64,000 bases of DNA from Fibrobacterota bacterium (GCA_028287505.1 JAQBPN010000093.1:1-64000); one strand, 5' to 3'; positions 47,548-59,407 are shown, numbered from the stretch's first letter. Numbers and translations are program-made. The notes: generated by a model not told the origin, from the sequence alone.

Positions 47548-47808
47548 ATGACCTTCGAAGAAATGTGCCGATTGGCGTTGGCCCGGAAAAGCGAAATGCC
47601 CGCGGGCAAATCCACCACGGCCCTGTTTGAAAAGGGCGCCCACGGCATCGGCAAGAAGCTGGTGGAAGAAGCGGCGGAAAGCTGGATGGCGGCCCGTTTC
47701 GAAAGCAAGGATTCCCTGTCCCAGGAGCTCTCCCAGGTCCTGTATTACGTCGCCTGCATGATGGCGGAAAAGGGCGTGTCCCTGGAAGAGGTTTACAAGC
47801 ACTTATGA
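47548..47808 (+). CDS. hisE: Phosphoribosyl-ATP pyrophosphatase
   Basis: 86 aa. Second step of histidine synthesis. MazG-like helices with K-S-T-T-ALFEKGAHGIGKKLVEEAAESWMAA (metal-binding Glu pair) and SQELSQVLYYVACMMAEKGVSLEEV. Its TGA overlaps the hisG ATG (ATGA), so the two are coupled. Not fused to HisI here. Confidence 0.93.
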   Translation: MTFEEMCRLALARKSEMPAGKSTTALFEKGAHGIGKKLVEEAAESWMAARFESKDSLSQELSQVLYYVACMMAEKGVSLEEVYKHL

Positions 47809-48641
47809 TCAAGGTCGCCTTGCCCAACAAGGGCCAGCTCTTCGAACCCACCATGGATATCCTCTCGGCATGCGGCTACAAGGTCAGCAAGTCCCTGCGT
47901 TCCCTGAGCACTTTGGATGCGGAAAACCAGGTCGAGTTCTTCTTCCTGCGCCCCGGCGACATTCCCCTGTACGTGGCCAACGGCATCCTGGACGCGGGAA
48001 TCACCGGCAAGGATTTCGTGGCGGAAAAAGGCGTGAGCCCCGCCTGCCTGGTGGATCTCAGCTTCGGGGCTTCCAAACTGTGCGCGGCCGTTCCCGAACA
48101 CCATGCCGCCAAAGGGCTGGCGGATCTGAAAGGGATGCGGATCGCCACCTCGTTCCCGAATATCGTCGGAGCCAAGCTGCCCGGCAACCCGCTGGTGGAA
48201 CTGGAAGGCGCGGTGGAAATCTCCATCAAGCTCGGCATCGCGGACGCCATCGTGGACATCGTCGAGACCGGCACCACCCTGAAACAGGCGGGCCTGCGCA
48301 TCATCGGGGAACCCCTATTCGAGTCCCGCGCGGCCCTGTATGCCCATCCCGGACGCGAGAAACAGGATGAAGTGCTTATCCTCAAGAGCCGCATCGAGGG
48401 CAAGTTGCTGGCCCAGGAATACATGATGGTCGAGTACGATGCCCCCGAGGCTCTGCTCAAGGCCGCCTGCACCATCACCCCGGGCATCGAATCCCCCACG
48501 GTGATGTCCCTGGAGAAGTCCGGCTGGTTCTCGATCAAATCCATGATCAAAAAGCGCCAATCCCAGAACATAATGGATTCCCTGTCCAAACTGGGCTGCA
48601 AGGGAATCATCCTGACGGCCATCGATAGCGTCCGAATCTAG
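47805..48641 (+). CDS. hisG: ATP phosphoribosyltransferase, long form
   Basis: 278 aa. First, committed step of histidine synthesis. IKVALPNKGQLFEPTMDIL, ANGILDAGITGKDFV, ATSFPNIVGAKL and the PRPP-binding DAIVDIVETGTTLKQAGL are clear. Residues 205-278 form the regulatory ACT-like domain of the long, HisZ-independent type. Only hisE and hisG are here, so the rest of the pathway lies elsewhere. Confidence 0.97.
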   Translation: MIKVALPNKGQLFEPTMDILSACGYKVSKSLRSLSTLDAENQVEFFFLRPGDIPLYVANGILDAGITGKDFVAEKGVSPACLVDLSFGASKLCAAVPEHHAAKGLADLKGMRIATSFPNIVGAKLPGNPLVELEGAVEISIKLGIADAIVDIVETGTTLKQAGLRIIGEPLFESRAALYAHPGREKQDEVLILKSRIEGKLLAQEYMMVEYDAPEALLKAACTITPGIESPTVMSLEKSGWFSIKSMIKKRQSQNIMDSLSKLGCKGIILTAIDSVRI

Positions 48642-48675
48642 AAGATTCGGCCCTGATTCCGGCAAAATCCTCCGA

Positions 48676-48704
48676 TTGCATTGTGCTCCGCATCACGCTG
48701 TAAC
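48676..48704 (+). promoter_or_regulatory. Possible promoter for the tail-tube-like gene
   Basis: TTGCAT (48676-48681), 17-bp spacer, TGTAAC (48699-48704), about 65 bp before ATG 48771. The -10 is weak. Confidence 0.3.
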
Positions 48705-48770
48705 GCGCGTATGCTTCCATTCCATGCGAAAATAGTTATGCTTTTCATGCGCGTCCCTACAGGAGTAAAC

Positions 48771-49283
48771 ATGAACCGTTGCAGCTTGCTGTCGCTGGCC
48801 TTTTTGGGGGCGGCGGCCTTGGCTCTACCGGCATCCGCCGGCGTACGGCCCGGTACCGATGCGGGTTCCGGCCCCTTCACCATCAAGGTGGAAATCGAAG
48901 GCGTCACTCAGGGCGTCTTCCAGTCCGTGGAAGGACTCGCCTCCCAATCCGAAGTGATTGTCCAGGATGAAAGCGGAAGCATGGCCGAAGCGCCCGGGCC
49001 GCTCAAGGGCTCCCGCCTGATCCTGAAACGTCCTTACGATCCGCTCCTCAACGGGTTGTGGAACTGGCGCCAATCCGTCATCGATCGGGATCCCCAGAAG
49101 CGCGACGGCAGCATTTTCATCTTCGATTGGAAGGGGCAGTTGGTGGCGCACTGGATATTCCACAAGGGTTGGCCCTGCCGCTGGGAGGTGCCGGTCTTGA
49201 CGGCGGGAGCCACCGAGCCCGCCGTGGAAATCGTGGAGATAGTGCATGCCGGGTTGAGCCTGGAAAGCCGCTCCGGTTCCTGA
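48771..49283 (+). CDS. Exported phage tail-tube-like (T4 gp19 / TIGR02241) protein
   Basis: 170 aa from ATG 48771 with RBS AGGAG. Residues 1-23 are a standard Sec signal peptide (cleavage ASA-GV). The mature part follows the gp19-like tube pattern: FTIKVEIEGVTQGVFQSVEGL, EVIVQDESG, GSRLILKRPYD, LWNWRQSVIDRDPQKRDGSIFIFD, GQLVAHWIFHKGWPCRWE and VEIVEIVHAGLSLE. Such proteins normally form the inner tube of phage tails or contractile injection systems and stay in the cytoplasm. No sheath, baseplate, spike or ATPase gene is near. Exact role unknown. Confidence 0.8.
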   Translation: MNRCSLLSLAFLGAAALALPASAGVRPGTDAGSGPFTIKVEIEGVTQGVFQSVEGLASQSEVIVQDESGSMAEAPGPLKGSRLILKRPYDPLLNGLWNWRQSVIDRDPQKRDGSIFIFDWKGQLVAHWIFHKGWPCRWEVPVLTAGATEPAVEIVEIVHAGLSLESRSGS

Positions 49284-49293
49284 AAATCTCCCA

Positions 49294-49332
49294 TTAAAAA
49301 ACCCGCCCCGATTGACTCGGAGCGGGTTTTTC
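49294..49332. terminator. Bidirectional terminator
   Basis: AACCCGC (about 49299-49305) pairs with GCGGGTT (49322-49328), with an inner CCGA/TCGG stem. A run of A precedes it and a run of T follows, so it ends both the tail-tube-like gene (plus) and ahpC (minus). Confidence 0.88.
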
Positions 49333-49363
49333 GCTTACAGCCAGCCAGGCGGGCGAAGGCGGA

Positions 49364-49957
49364 TTACTTGGACTGGAAGAAGGCTTTGACGCCTTCGTTC
49401 GAACCCTTCATGGCCTTCTTGCCTTTGGTCCAGCCGGCGGGGCAGACTTCCCCGTGCTCCTCGTTGTACTGGACGGCGTCGAGCAGGCGCAGGGCTTCTT
49501 CCACGCTGCGGCCGATCGGGCGATGGCTGATGTTCTGGGCCATTACCTTGCCGTCCTTATTGATGATGAAGGTGGCGCGGTAGGTGATGCCCACGTCTTC
49601 ATCCAGCACGTCATAGGCGCGGGAGATGGACTTGGTGAGATCCGCGATGATGGGATAGGTGACGCCTTGGATGCCGCCGTCGTTCTTCGGGGTGCGGAGC
49701 CAGGCCTGGTGGCTGTTGACCGAATCCACCGACACGCCGATTACCTGGGCGTTGCGGGACTCGAATTCGCCGAGCAGGTCCTGGAACGCATGGATTTCCG
49801 TCGGGCAGACGAAGGTGAAATCAAGCGGGTAGAAGAACAGGACCACGTATTTCTTGTCCTTGAACTGGGACAGGGTGTAGTCCTTCTTCGACTCGTTCGG
49901 CCCTACGGCGGCTTCGGCTTTGAAATCCGGGGCTTGCTTATTGACTAATACTGCCAT
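49364..49957 (-). CDS. ahpC: 2-Cys peroxiredoxin AhpC/Prx1 type
   Basis: 197 aa. Peroxidatic Cys in DFTFVCPTE, resolving Cys in GEVCPAGW, conserved GVSVDSVNSHQAWL, and a full C-terminal tail. Typical 2-Cys enzyme that reduces hydrogen peroxide and organic hydroperoxides; no AhpF is adjacent, so thioredoxin may be the donor (inference). Confidence 0.97.
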   Translation of the reverse strand: MAVLVNKQAPDFKAEAAVGPNESKKDYTLSQFKDKKYVVLFFYPLDFTFVCPTEIHAFQDLLGEFESRNAQVIGVSVDSVNSHQAWLRTPKNDGGIQGVTYPIIADLTKSISRAYDVLDEDVGITYRATFIINKDGKVMAQNISHRPIGRSVEEALRLLDAVQYNEEHGEVCPAGWTKGKKAMKGSNEGVKAFFQSK

Positions 49958-50024
49958 GATGTATCGCTCCTGAATGATGGTTTTTATTTGGGGTTAAATA
50001 TAAAAAAATGGCCTTGATCAGGCG

Positions 50025-50810
50025 CTAAATCGGCCGCAGTTCCAGGTAGTTACGGGCCGGGGAGCGCGAAACCGGACGCGCGTCCCAGCCGCGTTCGCGC
50101 AATGTTGCGGCCAAAGCCTCCATCGCCTCGCGGTATGCAAAAGGTTCCCATAAAAGGATGCGGCCTCCGGGTGCCAGATAGGGTTTCCAGGTCTCCAGTT
50201 TCTGGGCGAACCCGTACCGCTCTTCCAGCATTTCCCGGAATTCCGCATCAGCGGCGGCTTCGGGTTTTGCCAAAGAGCCATCGTCATCGGAATTGATTTC
50301 CCCCAGGCTGTCGACGCACAGAATCAAATCAAAGCCCCCCTTATTCGCACCCGGCAGGCCGGCAGCCGAACCCGGGGCGGGGTGGGGGAGCACGGTGAAA
50401 CCCAGGGCCGTCAATTCATCCCGGACTTCCCGGCAGGGATCCTGGAGCACCAGGGAATGCGGGGCGCGGTACCGTTTGAGAATCGAAGCGATTATTCCCG
50501 CACCGGCTCCGACATCGAGGATGGACGCGCCGGCCTTGACTTCGGGCAGCAGGTCCATAAGGACGACCGCCAATCTGCCGTAGCGGAAGGAGTTGATTTC
50601 CATTTGCAATCCGTGGGAAAACACGAATCCGTAGAACCGCGACAAAGTCCACTCGCTCCGGTACCCGACGAAATTCCTATGGAGACGGGAAAAGGTTTCC
50701 CAGTCCGGCTTGGGCAGTTTCGCCTGGATGTCTTCCAAAACCTTCTTCCAGGTTTTGGGCGTAAGCCCTTGGGATTGCAGCTCCTGTTCCACATCGATTT
50801 CCCCATCCAC
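50025..50810 (-). CDS. SAM-dependent methyltransferase-like protein
   Basis: 261 aa from GTG 50810 (preceded by a GGGGGGA RBS). SAM-binding motif I is ILDVGAGAGIIAS near residue 97, then LVLQDPC at the acidic position, FDLILCVDSLGEI (motif II/IV) and LAPGGRILLWEPF (motif V). The N-terminal 85 residues are helical. Target unknown. Divergent from glgP, separated by 225 bp with no gene. Confidence 0.75.
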   Translation of the reverse strand: MDGEIDVEQELQSQGLTPKTWKKVLEDIQAKLPKPDWETFSRLHRNFVGYRSEWTLSRFYGFVFSHGLQMEINSFRYGRLAVVLMDLLPEVKAGASILDVGAGAGIIASILKRYRAPHSLVLQDPCREVRDELTALGFTVLPHPAPGSAAGLPGANKGGFDLILCVDSLGEINSDDDGSLAKPEAAADAEFREMLEERYGFAQKLETWKPYLAPGGRILLWEPFAYREAMEALAATLRERGWDARPVSRSPARNYLELRPI

Positions 50811-51035
50811 GCGCTTTTCCCCCCGCCACTCCCGATCCGAATCGGGATTGGAACTTCCTTTGCTTGGTCCAGACCAATGGACAGTTTAATTTAAAAAGGC
50901 CATAAATCCAGGAAAGCGTGTAGCGCTGAAATGCCAAAGCCTGACAAATAGCAACGGATTGTGACCGTCTCCTATAGTAATATTCCTCCCATACACCTTA
51001 ATTTGTGCTAAATTGCCACCATTGGGATACCCAAA

Positions 51036-53624
<2,589 letters not shown>

Positions 53625-53651
53625 TCCACTAACGGAGGGCCTCGGGCAAAC

Positions 53652-54809
53652 GTGAAAGACTTCATCATCATCAGTAACGTTTCCGACGACCCTTTCGCCA
53701 TCGATATCGGCCACATGTGCGGCCAGCCCGAGGAAATCTCGGACATCATCAGTCTCAAGGTCTACGCCAACACCGAGTTCTGTCCGCGCTTCATCAGCGA
53801 TGAAGGCGATATGGATCATATCGGGACCCAATTGAAGGGGAAGACCGTGGTGATCTGCTCCGCGGCCACCAACCACACCAGGGGATCGTTGGCCATGCGC
53901 AATCTGGTGCTGGCGCGCGGCGCCAAGGACAACGGGGCCAAGCGCGTCATCCTGGTGGAGCCGGATCTCTACTTCAGCGCCCAGGACAGGGGTCCCCACC
54001 GCGGGACGGACGAACAGGGCCGCCCGCCCGAGGATCTCAAGAAGTTCGACGGCCAGCCCTTCACCGCCAAGCTGTACGCGGAGCTGCTCAAGAGTGCGGG
54101 CGTGGATGTGGTCATCACCGTGCACAACCACTCCGCCAAGGTGCAGGCCCTTTTTTCCACCCTGTTCAACGGCGAGTTCCACAACCTGATTCCCGCCGAT
54201 CTGTACGCCGACTACATCCGCTATTCGGACATGGTGGTCACCGGCAAGGACGGGGACAACCTGGTGCTGTGCGCCCCCGATCACGGGGCCGAGCCGTTCA
54301 TGCGGTCCGTCTACGATACCCTGGGGCTTTCCAAGACTTCCCGCATCGTGATGGAAAAGGTCCGCGATGGCGAGCGCAAGGTGAGCATGACCGTCAGCAA
54401 GGGATCCGATCTCAAGCTGGAAGACATCAAGGGCAAGGATGTGATAGTCCTGGACGATATGGTCCGCACCGGTTCCACCATCGTGGAGTGCTGCCGGATG
54501 CTGCGCCAGGGGAATCCCAACAAGATCTGCTTCGGCGTGACCCACTTCCTCACCAGCGCCGAGGCGCGCGAGAACCTGAATTCGAAATTCGTGGACGAAA
54601 TCCTCACCCTGAACACGATCCCGGCGATATTGAATCGCGACTCGCAAGGGCGGTTGCGCAAGAAACTGGTGGTGCTCAAGATCGAGAAATGGATCGCCCG
54701 TTTCCTTCTGACCTACATGGGTAGGAACGCCCAGAAGTTCGAAAAGGATTTCTATTCCGTGGACATGTCCTCCAAGAACCCGCGCTGGCGGCCGCCTTCA
54801 AGGTATTGA
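53652..54809 (+). CDS. Ribose-phosphate pyrophosphokinase-like protein
   Basis: 385 aa from GTG 53652, 27 bp after glgP. The PRPP loop is VIVLDDMVRTGST; the catalytic flexible loop reads AQDRGPHRG instead of the usual RQDRK, and the DLH block reads TVHNHSAKVQALF. About 70 residues longer than E. coli Prs, with a C-terminal extension (LLTYMGRNAQKFEKDFY). A divergent PRPP synthetase is most likely; a related pyrophosphokinase with another substrate is possible. Confidence 0.8.
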   Translation: MKDFIIISNVSDDPFAIDIGHMCGQPEEISDIISLKVYANTEFCPRFISDEGDMDHIGTQLKGKTVVICSAATNHTRGSLAMRNLVLARGAKDNGAKRVILVEPDLYFSAQDRGPHRGTDEQGRPPEDLKKFDGQPFTAKLYAELLKSAGVDVVITVHNHSAKVQALFSTLFNGEFHNLIPADLYADYIRYSDMVVTGKDGDNLVLCAPDHGAEPFMRSVYDTLGLSKTSRIVMEKVRDGERKVSMTVSKGSDLKLEDIKGKDVIVLDDMVRTGSTIVECCRMLRQGNPNKICFGVTHFLTSAEARENLNSKFVDEILTLNTIPAILNRDSQGRLRKKLVVLKIEKWIARFLLTYMGRNAQKFEKDFYSVDMSSKNPRWRPPSRY

Positions 54810-54823
54810 GGGGAAACGGACAA

Positions 54824-55687
54824 ATGGCCACCGGGAAGACCAAGACCTTCGTTTTCTCCCACCGCGGAGCGCTGGGCGATTTCATCATGACCTGGCCGGC
54901 CCTGGTGACCCTGCGCTGGAAATTCTCCGATCACAAGTTCATCGGCCTGGGCCGGCCGGAGCACCTGAGCCTGGCCGCGGAGATGGGTCTGGTCGACGAA
55001 AGCTACGATTGCGAGTCCCGCGACTTCATGCAGTTCTATTCCGGGGACCTGCTCCCCGGGGCCCTGGACGGAATGACCTCCGCTTTGCTCTGGATGGAAG
55101 AAGATCCCAAGTTGCGCACCCTCCTGCATCAGAAATGCCCCGGGCCCTTCCATATCCGCCCGCCGTTCCCTTCCGCGGGCCAAGAGCATGCCATGGACTA
55201 CCACCTGCAATGCCTGCCTTACTTCTCCCTGCCCGCCGTGCCGGAAGAGGATCTGTATTTCCCCATCGCCACCACGCGCCAGGGGTTCGCGCTCATCCAC
55301 CCGGGGTCTGGAAGCAAGGACAAGAATTACGATCCGGAGTTCTACGCATTCCTGGCCAACGAACTCAAGAGCCGCCGCTTCCCGGACACGCGTATCCTCA
55401 TCGGTCCAGCCGAACAGGATGTCAAATCCCAATTCGCCGCCCGCTTTCCCGTGATGGAGCCCTCATCCTCCGTGGAATTGGCCCGGCTTCTTTCCCAGGC
55501 GTCCCTCTTCGTCGGCAACGACAGCGGCGTCAGCCATCTGGCCGCCATTCTGGGCACCAAGACCTTGGCTTTGTTCAAGGGCCAGAACTACACGCAATGG
55601 GGCGTGCGCGGCCGGGACGCCCACAGTCTGGAAGCCGCCAACGAAGCGCAGGCGATGACGCGCATCCAGAAGGCGCTGCAAGGGTAG
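54824..55687 (+). CDS. Glycosyltransferase family 9 (heptosyltransferase-like)
   Basis: 287 aa from ATG 54824; a TTG at 54806 would overlap the previous gene by 4 bp. N-terminal HRGALGDFIMTWPAL replaces the usual RxGxLGD acceptor loop; C-terminal ALIHPGSGSKDKNYDPEFYAFL and SLFVGNDSGVSHLAAILGTKTLALF are the GT9 donor site. Probably adds a sugar to lipopolysaccharide core or a similar glycan. Short for the family. Confidence 0.85.
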   Translation: MATGKTKTFVFSHRGALGDFIMTWPALVTLRWKFSDHKFIGLGRPEHLSLAAEMGLVDESYDCESRDFMQFYSGDLLPGALDGMTSALLWMEEDPKLRTLLHQKCPGPFHIRPPFPSAGQEHAMDYHLQCLPYFSLPAVPEEDLYFPIATTRQGFALIHPGSGSKDKNYDPEFYAFLANELKSRRFPDTRILIGPAEQDVKSQFAARFPVMEPSSSVELARLLSQASLFVGNDSGVSHLAAILGTKTLALFKGQNYTQWGVRGRDAHSLEAANEAQAMTRIQKALQG

Positions 55688-55692
55688 TCCGC

Positions 55693-56556
55693 CTAGCGCG
55701 GCATCGGGATCCTCCTGATCCCGAGCCCATCCACCTCAAACGCAACCGTCCCGGACCGATCCGTCCGCAGGATCCGCGCGCTGTCTCCCATCACCAGATT
55801 CAAATCGGCCACGGCTTCCGCATGCGGATGGCCATATACGGCGCTGTCGCAGGAAATCACCGCCCAGCGCGGGGACACGGCCGATAGGAAAGGCAGGCCA
55901 TTGGAGGTGCGGCTGCCGTGATGGGCCACCTTCAGGATATCCGCGGCGGGGCTGACGCCGGCTGCGAGAACCCCCCTTTCGGCTTCCTCCTCGATATCGC
56001 CGGTCAGGAGAATGCGCCGGGAAAGATATTCCACCCTGAGGACGGTGGAGATGTTGTTGTCCTGCAACCCCGAATGGGGAAAGGGCCAAAGCACTCTCAC
56101 CCGGATCCCGTCCTCCCAAAGAAGGGTATCCCCCGCGAACAGGGTATCTTTTTCCCCTGCAAAGACGTCTAAATCCCCGAGCACCTCCGCCCAGTCCGGG
56201 TTGGGGTTGGAACCCGAAGGCAGGAATACCTTTTTTATGGGGATTTCCCTCAACAAGGCCGGAAAAGCGCCATAATGATCCAAATCCGGATGGGAAATGA
56301 ACACCGCCGAGAGGGTGTCCACCCTCGCGCTTTTCAGAAAGGGGATAAGGTATTCTTCCTTGTTTCCGACATCGTAAAGGAACCACCGGTTTCCCGGCGT
56401 CCGCAGCAGACAGGCATCTCCCTGGCCCACGTCCAGAAAATAGACGAGCAAGGCGGGAGGGCCTTTTCCAGGGCCTTCCAGCGGATCGCAAGAGAGGAGA
56501 AAGCAAGTGCACAGGGACATGAATAGCGGGACAATTCTAGGGATGCCAAAAAACAT
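55693..56556 (-). CDS. ComEC-like metallo-beta-lactamase-fold lipoprotein
   Basis: 287 aa. Lipobox LLSC (Cys near residue 23). MBL motifs: FLDVGQGDACLL, SHPDLDHYGA (metal-binding), LLTGDIEEEAE and VAHHGSRTSNG, as in the hydrolase domain of ComEC. Without the ComEC membrane channel it is a stand-alone secreted nuclease- or phosphodiesterase-like protein. It stops 5 bp from the convergent GT9 gene. Confidence 0.85.
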   Translation of the reverse strand: MFFGIPRIVPLFMSLCTCFLLSCDPLEGPGKGPPALLVYFLDVGQGDACLLRTPGNRWFLYDVGNKEEYLIPFLKSARVDTLSAVFISHPDLDHYGAFPALLREIPIKKVFLPSGSNPNPDWAEVLGDLDVFAGEKDTLFAGDTLLWEDGIRVRVLWPFPHSGLQDNNISTVLRVEYLSRRILLTGDIEEEAERGVLAAGVSPAADILKVAHHGSRTSNGLPFLSAVSPRWAVISCDSAVYGHPHAEAVADLNLVMGDSARILRTDRSGTVAFEVDGLGIRRIPMPR

Positions 56557-56688
56557 TTTCTACTTTCTCCGGGCTACGGGCCGGCGGGCCGGCTCGGATA
56601 CCATCATAGCCATCCGTCGCGGCAGGGAATGTGCTTCCCGGCACAGAAGCGCGTGCGGCAGTGGAACCCGAATTTTAGCCTGAGTATC

Positions 56689-58407
56689 ATGGAATACGGA
56701 CGCTACAGGATCCTCAATCAGCTCGGCCAAGGCGGCATGGCGACCGTCTATCTCGCCGAAGATCCGTTGTTACAGCGTCTGGTGGCCATCAAGGTCATCC
56801 AAGCCCATTTATCTTCCAACTCGAGCCTGATGGATCGCTTCACGGTGGAAGCCAAAACCATCGCCTCCCTGCGCCACATCAACATCGTGGAAGTGTTCGA
56901 CTTCGGCATCCAGGACGACCAGCAGTTCCTGGTCATGGAATACATCGACGGACAGAATCTCCAGGCCATCTGCGCGGCGTTGCAGGGAAAGCCAATGTCG
57001 AATACCGTGGCCGCCGCCATCATCTGCCAGGCGGCGGAAGGCCTCACCTCCGCGGAAAAGCACGGCGTGGTCCATCGGGACATCAAGCCGGAAAACCTGA
57101 TGTTCAATTCCGAGGGTCAGCTCAAGATCGCGGATTTCGGCATCGCACACATCGCGGACGAAGGTTCGCGCACCCAGACCGGAGCCGTGCTCGGCTCCCC
57201 CAATTTCATGTCCCCGGAGCAGATCGAAGGGGTCAAGCCGACCAACAAGACCGACATTTTCTCCCTGGGCGGAGTTTTCTATTACTGCCTCACCGCGAAA
57301 ATGCCTTTCACGGGTCCCAGCATCCCCGTGACCATGCGCAACATCTGCGAACGGCCGCATCCCTCGATATTGGAAATCAGCCCCACGGCGGATCCCATCC
57401 TGGTCCGGCTGGTGGATACGCTCCTGCAGAAGGCTCCCGAGAACCGGGGCGACGGCGCGCGCTGGCTGGCCAATCAGTTGCGGGCCTATCTCAACACTCA
57501 CGGCGTGGTGGACATCGTCGACCACGTGAAAATATTCGTCAACGCCCTTGGAATCGTGGGCGGCGGCCAGACCATCGCCGAGGGCGGCCGCATCACCAAG
57601 CAGACCATGAAGCCCACCCGGAATTCGGGCGGTTCTTCCCTGGGCGGCTTCCCCCAATCGTCTATAATCAAGTCCGGCTCGACCATGGGCGGGAACAATA
57701 CCATGTCCCGGTCCATGGCCAATTCCGCCGACTTCACACAGGCCACCACCGGCGCCATGGGACCGTCTTCCCGCAGTCCCGTGGTCTGGATTGGCGCCCT
57801 TTTGTCCCTATGCGTGCTGGTCCTGGCGGGAGCCATCATCTGGACCCGTCTTGACCATGGCGAGACCCCGGCCCAGGTCGTCAAAATCCCGGTCAAACAG
57901 CCCGTCAAACTCCCTCCGAAAGTCGATAGTACGCCCACCATCAACGGACTTGCGGTCGGGGGAAACGGCCCGGGTCTGCCCGGCGACCAGTCCTCGGGTT
58001 CGGACAATCAGGCCTCCAAGGGTAATTCGGGATCCCTTGGCAATTTCAATTCCGCCGGAACCGGCTCCAATGGCGGATCCAAATTCCATGGTGATGGACA
58101 TACCGTTTCCCATCCCATTCCTCCCACCCATCATCCCGTCCCGCACCAACCGGATCCCCCTCAGCCCAAGGATCCCCCCCCGGAGGCTGCCCAGACGGGC
58201 TTTGTGCTCATCAAATCGGCTCCGCCATTCGCCGCTCTGACCATCAATGGCAAGCCCCAGGGGGAGACTCCCATGAACGCCTATCTTGAAGTGCCCGTCG
58301 GTCCTTGCCACGTGGAAATCGTCCACCGCCTCAGCCCTCCCTTCGATACCATCATCAAAGTGACGCCGGGATTCCGTCGGGAGTTCAAATTCAAGTTGGA
58401 CCGATAG
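56689..58407 (+). CDS. Serine/threonine protein kinase with membrane helix and PEGA domain
   Basis: 572 aa from ATG 56689 (ATG 56629 also possible). Kinase at 5-280 with all key residues: GQGGMATV loop, K35, HRD at 129-131, DFG at 149-151, and GSPNFMSPEQIEG. A Ser/Gly-rich linker follows, a transmembrane helix near 370-390 (VVWIGALLSLCVLVLAGAIIW), an outer Pro/Gly/His linker, and a C-terminal PEGA domain (GFVLIKSAPPFAALTINGKPQGETPM). Predicted active sensor kinase with an envelope-facing PEGA domain. Confidence 0.93.
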   Translation: MEYGRYRILNQLGQGGMATVYLAEDPLLQRLVAIKVIQAHLSSNSSLMDRFTVEAKTIASLRHINIVEVFDFGIQDDQQFLVMEYIDGQNLQAICAALQGKPMSNTVAAAIICQAAEGLTSAEKHGVVHRDIKPENLMFNSEGQLKIADFGIAHIADEGSRTQTGAVLGSPNFMSPEQIEGVKPTNKTDIFSLGGVFYYCLTAKMPFTGPSIPVTMRNICERPHPSILEISPTADPILVRLVDTLLQKAPENRGDGARWLANQLRAYLNTHGVVDIVDHVKIFVNALGIVGGGQTIAEGGRITKQTMKPTRNSGGSSLGGFPQSSIIKSGSTMGGNNTMSRSMANSADFTQATTGAMGPSSRSPVVWIGALLSLCVLVLAGAIIWTRLDHGETPAQVVKIPVKQPVKLPPKVDSTPTINGLAVGGNGPGLPGDQSSGSDNQASKGNSGSLGNFNSAGTGSNGGSKFHGDGHTVSHPIPPTHHPVPHQPDPPQPKDPPPEAAQTGFVLIKSAPPFAALTINGKPQGETPMNAYLEVPVGPCHVEIVHRLSPPFDTIIKVTPGFRREFKFKLDR

Positions 58408-58613
58408 GTCCGACACCAGAATCCCATTATCCGTCACTCTCAAAAAGCCATTGATTTGACCAAGCTTTTTTTCCCACCTGACGCTATTTTTAGCCCGGGA
58501 TGGGCCATTTTTCAATACAACTGAATTAGTTTTTAGTTACCGTCCAGTGGGTTTTGCCCTGTCCTTCATGTTTGCGGGTAACGTGTCATAAAACTCAGGA
58601 GCTTAAGGAAACA

Positions 58614-59333
58614 ATGACGTTCAAAAGAATTATCCCCTTTGCCATGGTGCTGGCGACCGCACTGCCGGTCCTTTCCCAAGTGCAACTGTATGAGGCGGAA
58701 GTTTCCGGATTGGTTCCTTATTTCGGCGTCAATTGGAACTCCGGGATTACCGAAGCCACTGCCGGTCTGGAATACACCATCGACGGCAGAACCACCCTCG
58801 GTTTCAATTACGCCATGCCCCTGAAGGACACCATTTCGTTCGACCCTCAACTGAAGGCCTACGAGATCAACCCCTATGGCATTTTCGAGTTCATCGAACC
58901 GGACAATCTCAAGACGTTCAGCTTCGCCCTGCGCGCGGATTTCATCCACGAAGATTCCCGTAAGACCAACAAAACCGTCGACGATACCGCCAAGCTGAAC
59001 AGCTTCAGCCGCACCCAGATTGGCGGCGGACCCATTTTCGCTCTGCGCATTTTCAACAGCGACAAGCTGGTGATGATTCCCGCGGCCGGATATGAATTCT
59101 TCTACGTAACCTACCAGCGCAATGAGTTGACGAATTTGGGCACGGGCGGAACCTTTACCGAGGGTGATTACCTCTGGCATGATGTGACGGGAAGTTGCGC
59201 CTTCCACTTCATCTTCAATGAGTTCAACGGCTTGACGATTGAGCCCAAGGTCACCGCCAAGTTGGGAAAAGGCAGGTCTTCCAAAGACCTGATCAACGTA
59301 TCCACCACGATCGGATACGTACTGGCCTTCTAG
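58614..59333 (+). CDS. Small outer-membrane beta-barrel protein
   Basis: 239 aa from ATG 58614 (RBS AAGGAA). Signal peptide ends near VLSQV. Alternating strands through to the terminal ISTTIGYVLAF-like end (VSTTIGYVLAF), with terminal Phe as expected for Bam substrates. No specific family recognised. The upstream 206 bp are AT-richer than the surroundings and probably hold its promoter. Confidence 0.7.
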   Translation: MTFKRIIPFAMVLATALPVLSQVQLYEAEVSGLVPYFGVNWNSGITEATAGLEYTIDGRTTLGFNYAMPLKDTISFDPQLKAYEINPYGIFEFIEPDNLKTFSFALRADFIHEDSRKTNKTVDDTAKLNSFSRTQIGGGPIFALRIFNSDKLVMIPAAGYEFFYVTYQRNELTNLGTGGTFTEGDYLWHDVTGSCAFHFIFNEFNGLTIEPKVTAKLGKGRSSKDLINVSTTIGYVLAF

Positions 59334-59372
59334 ACGAATCGGCCTGTCGCCTATCCGGAGTACATGAAAAAG

Positions 59373-59407
59373 AAAAAGCCCGTCCCATTGCTGGGGCGGG
59401 CTTTTTT
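59373..59407. terminator. Strong bidirectional terminator
   Basis: AAAAAGCCCGTCCCA (59373-59387), loop TTGC, then TGGGGCGGGCTTTTTT (from 59392): about 15 pairs with one wobble. The A and T runs serve both the barrel gene (plus) and the OmpA gene (minus). Confidence 0.92.

Noticed and set aside
48771-49283. Prophage or contractile injection system
   Set aside because: Only one tail-like gene is present; no sheath, baseplate, portal, integrase or att-like repeats nearby.
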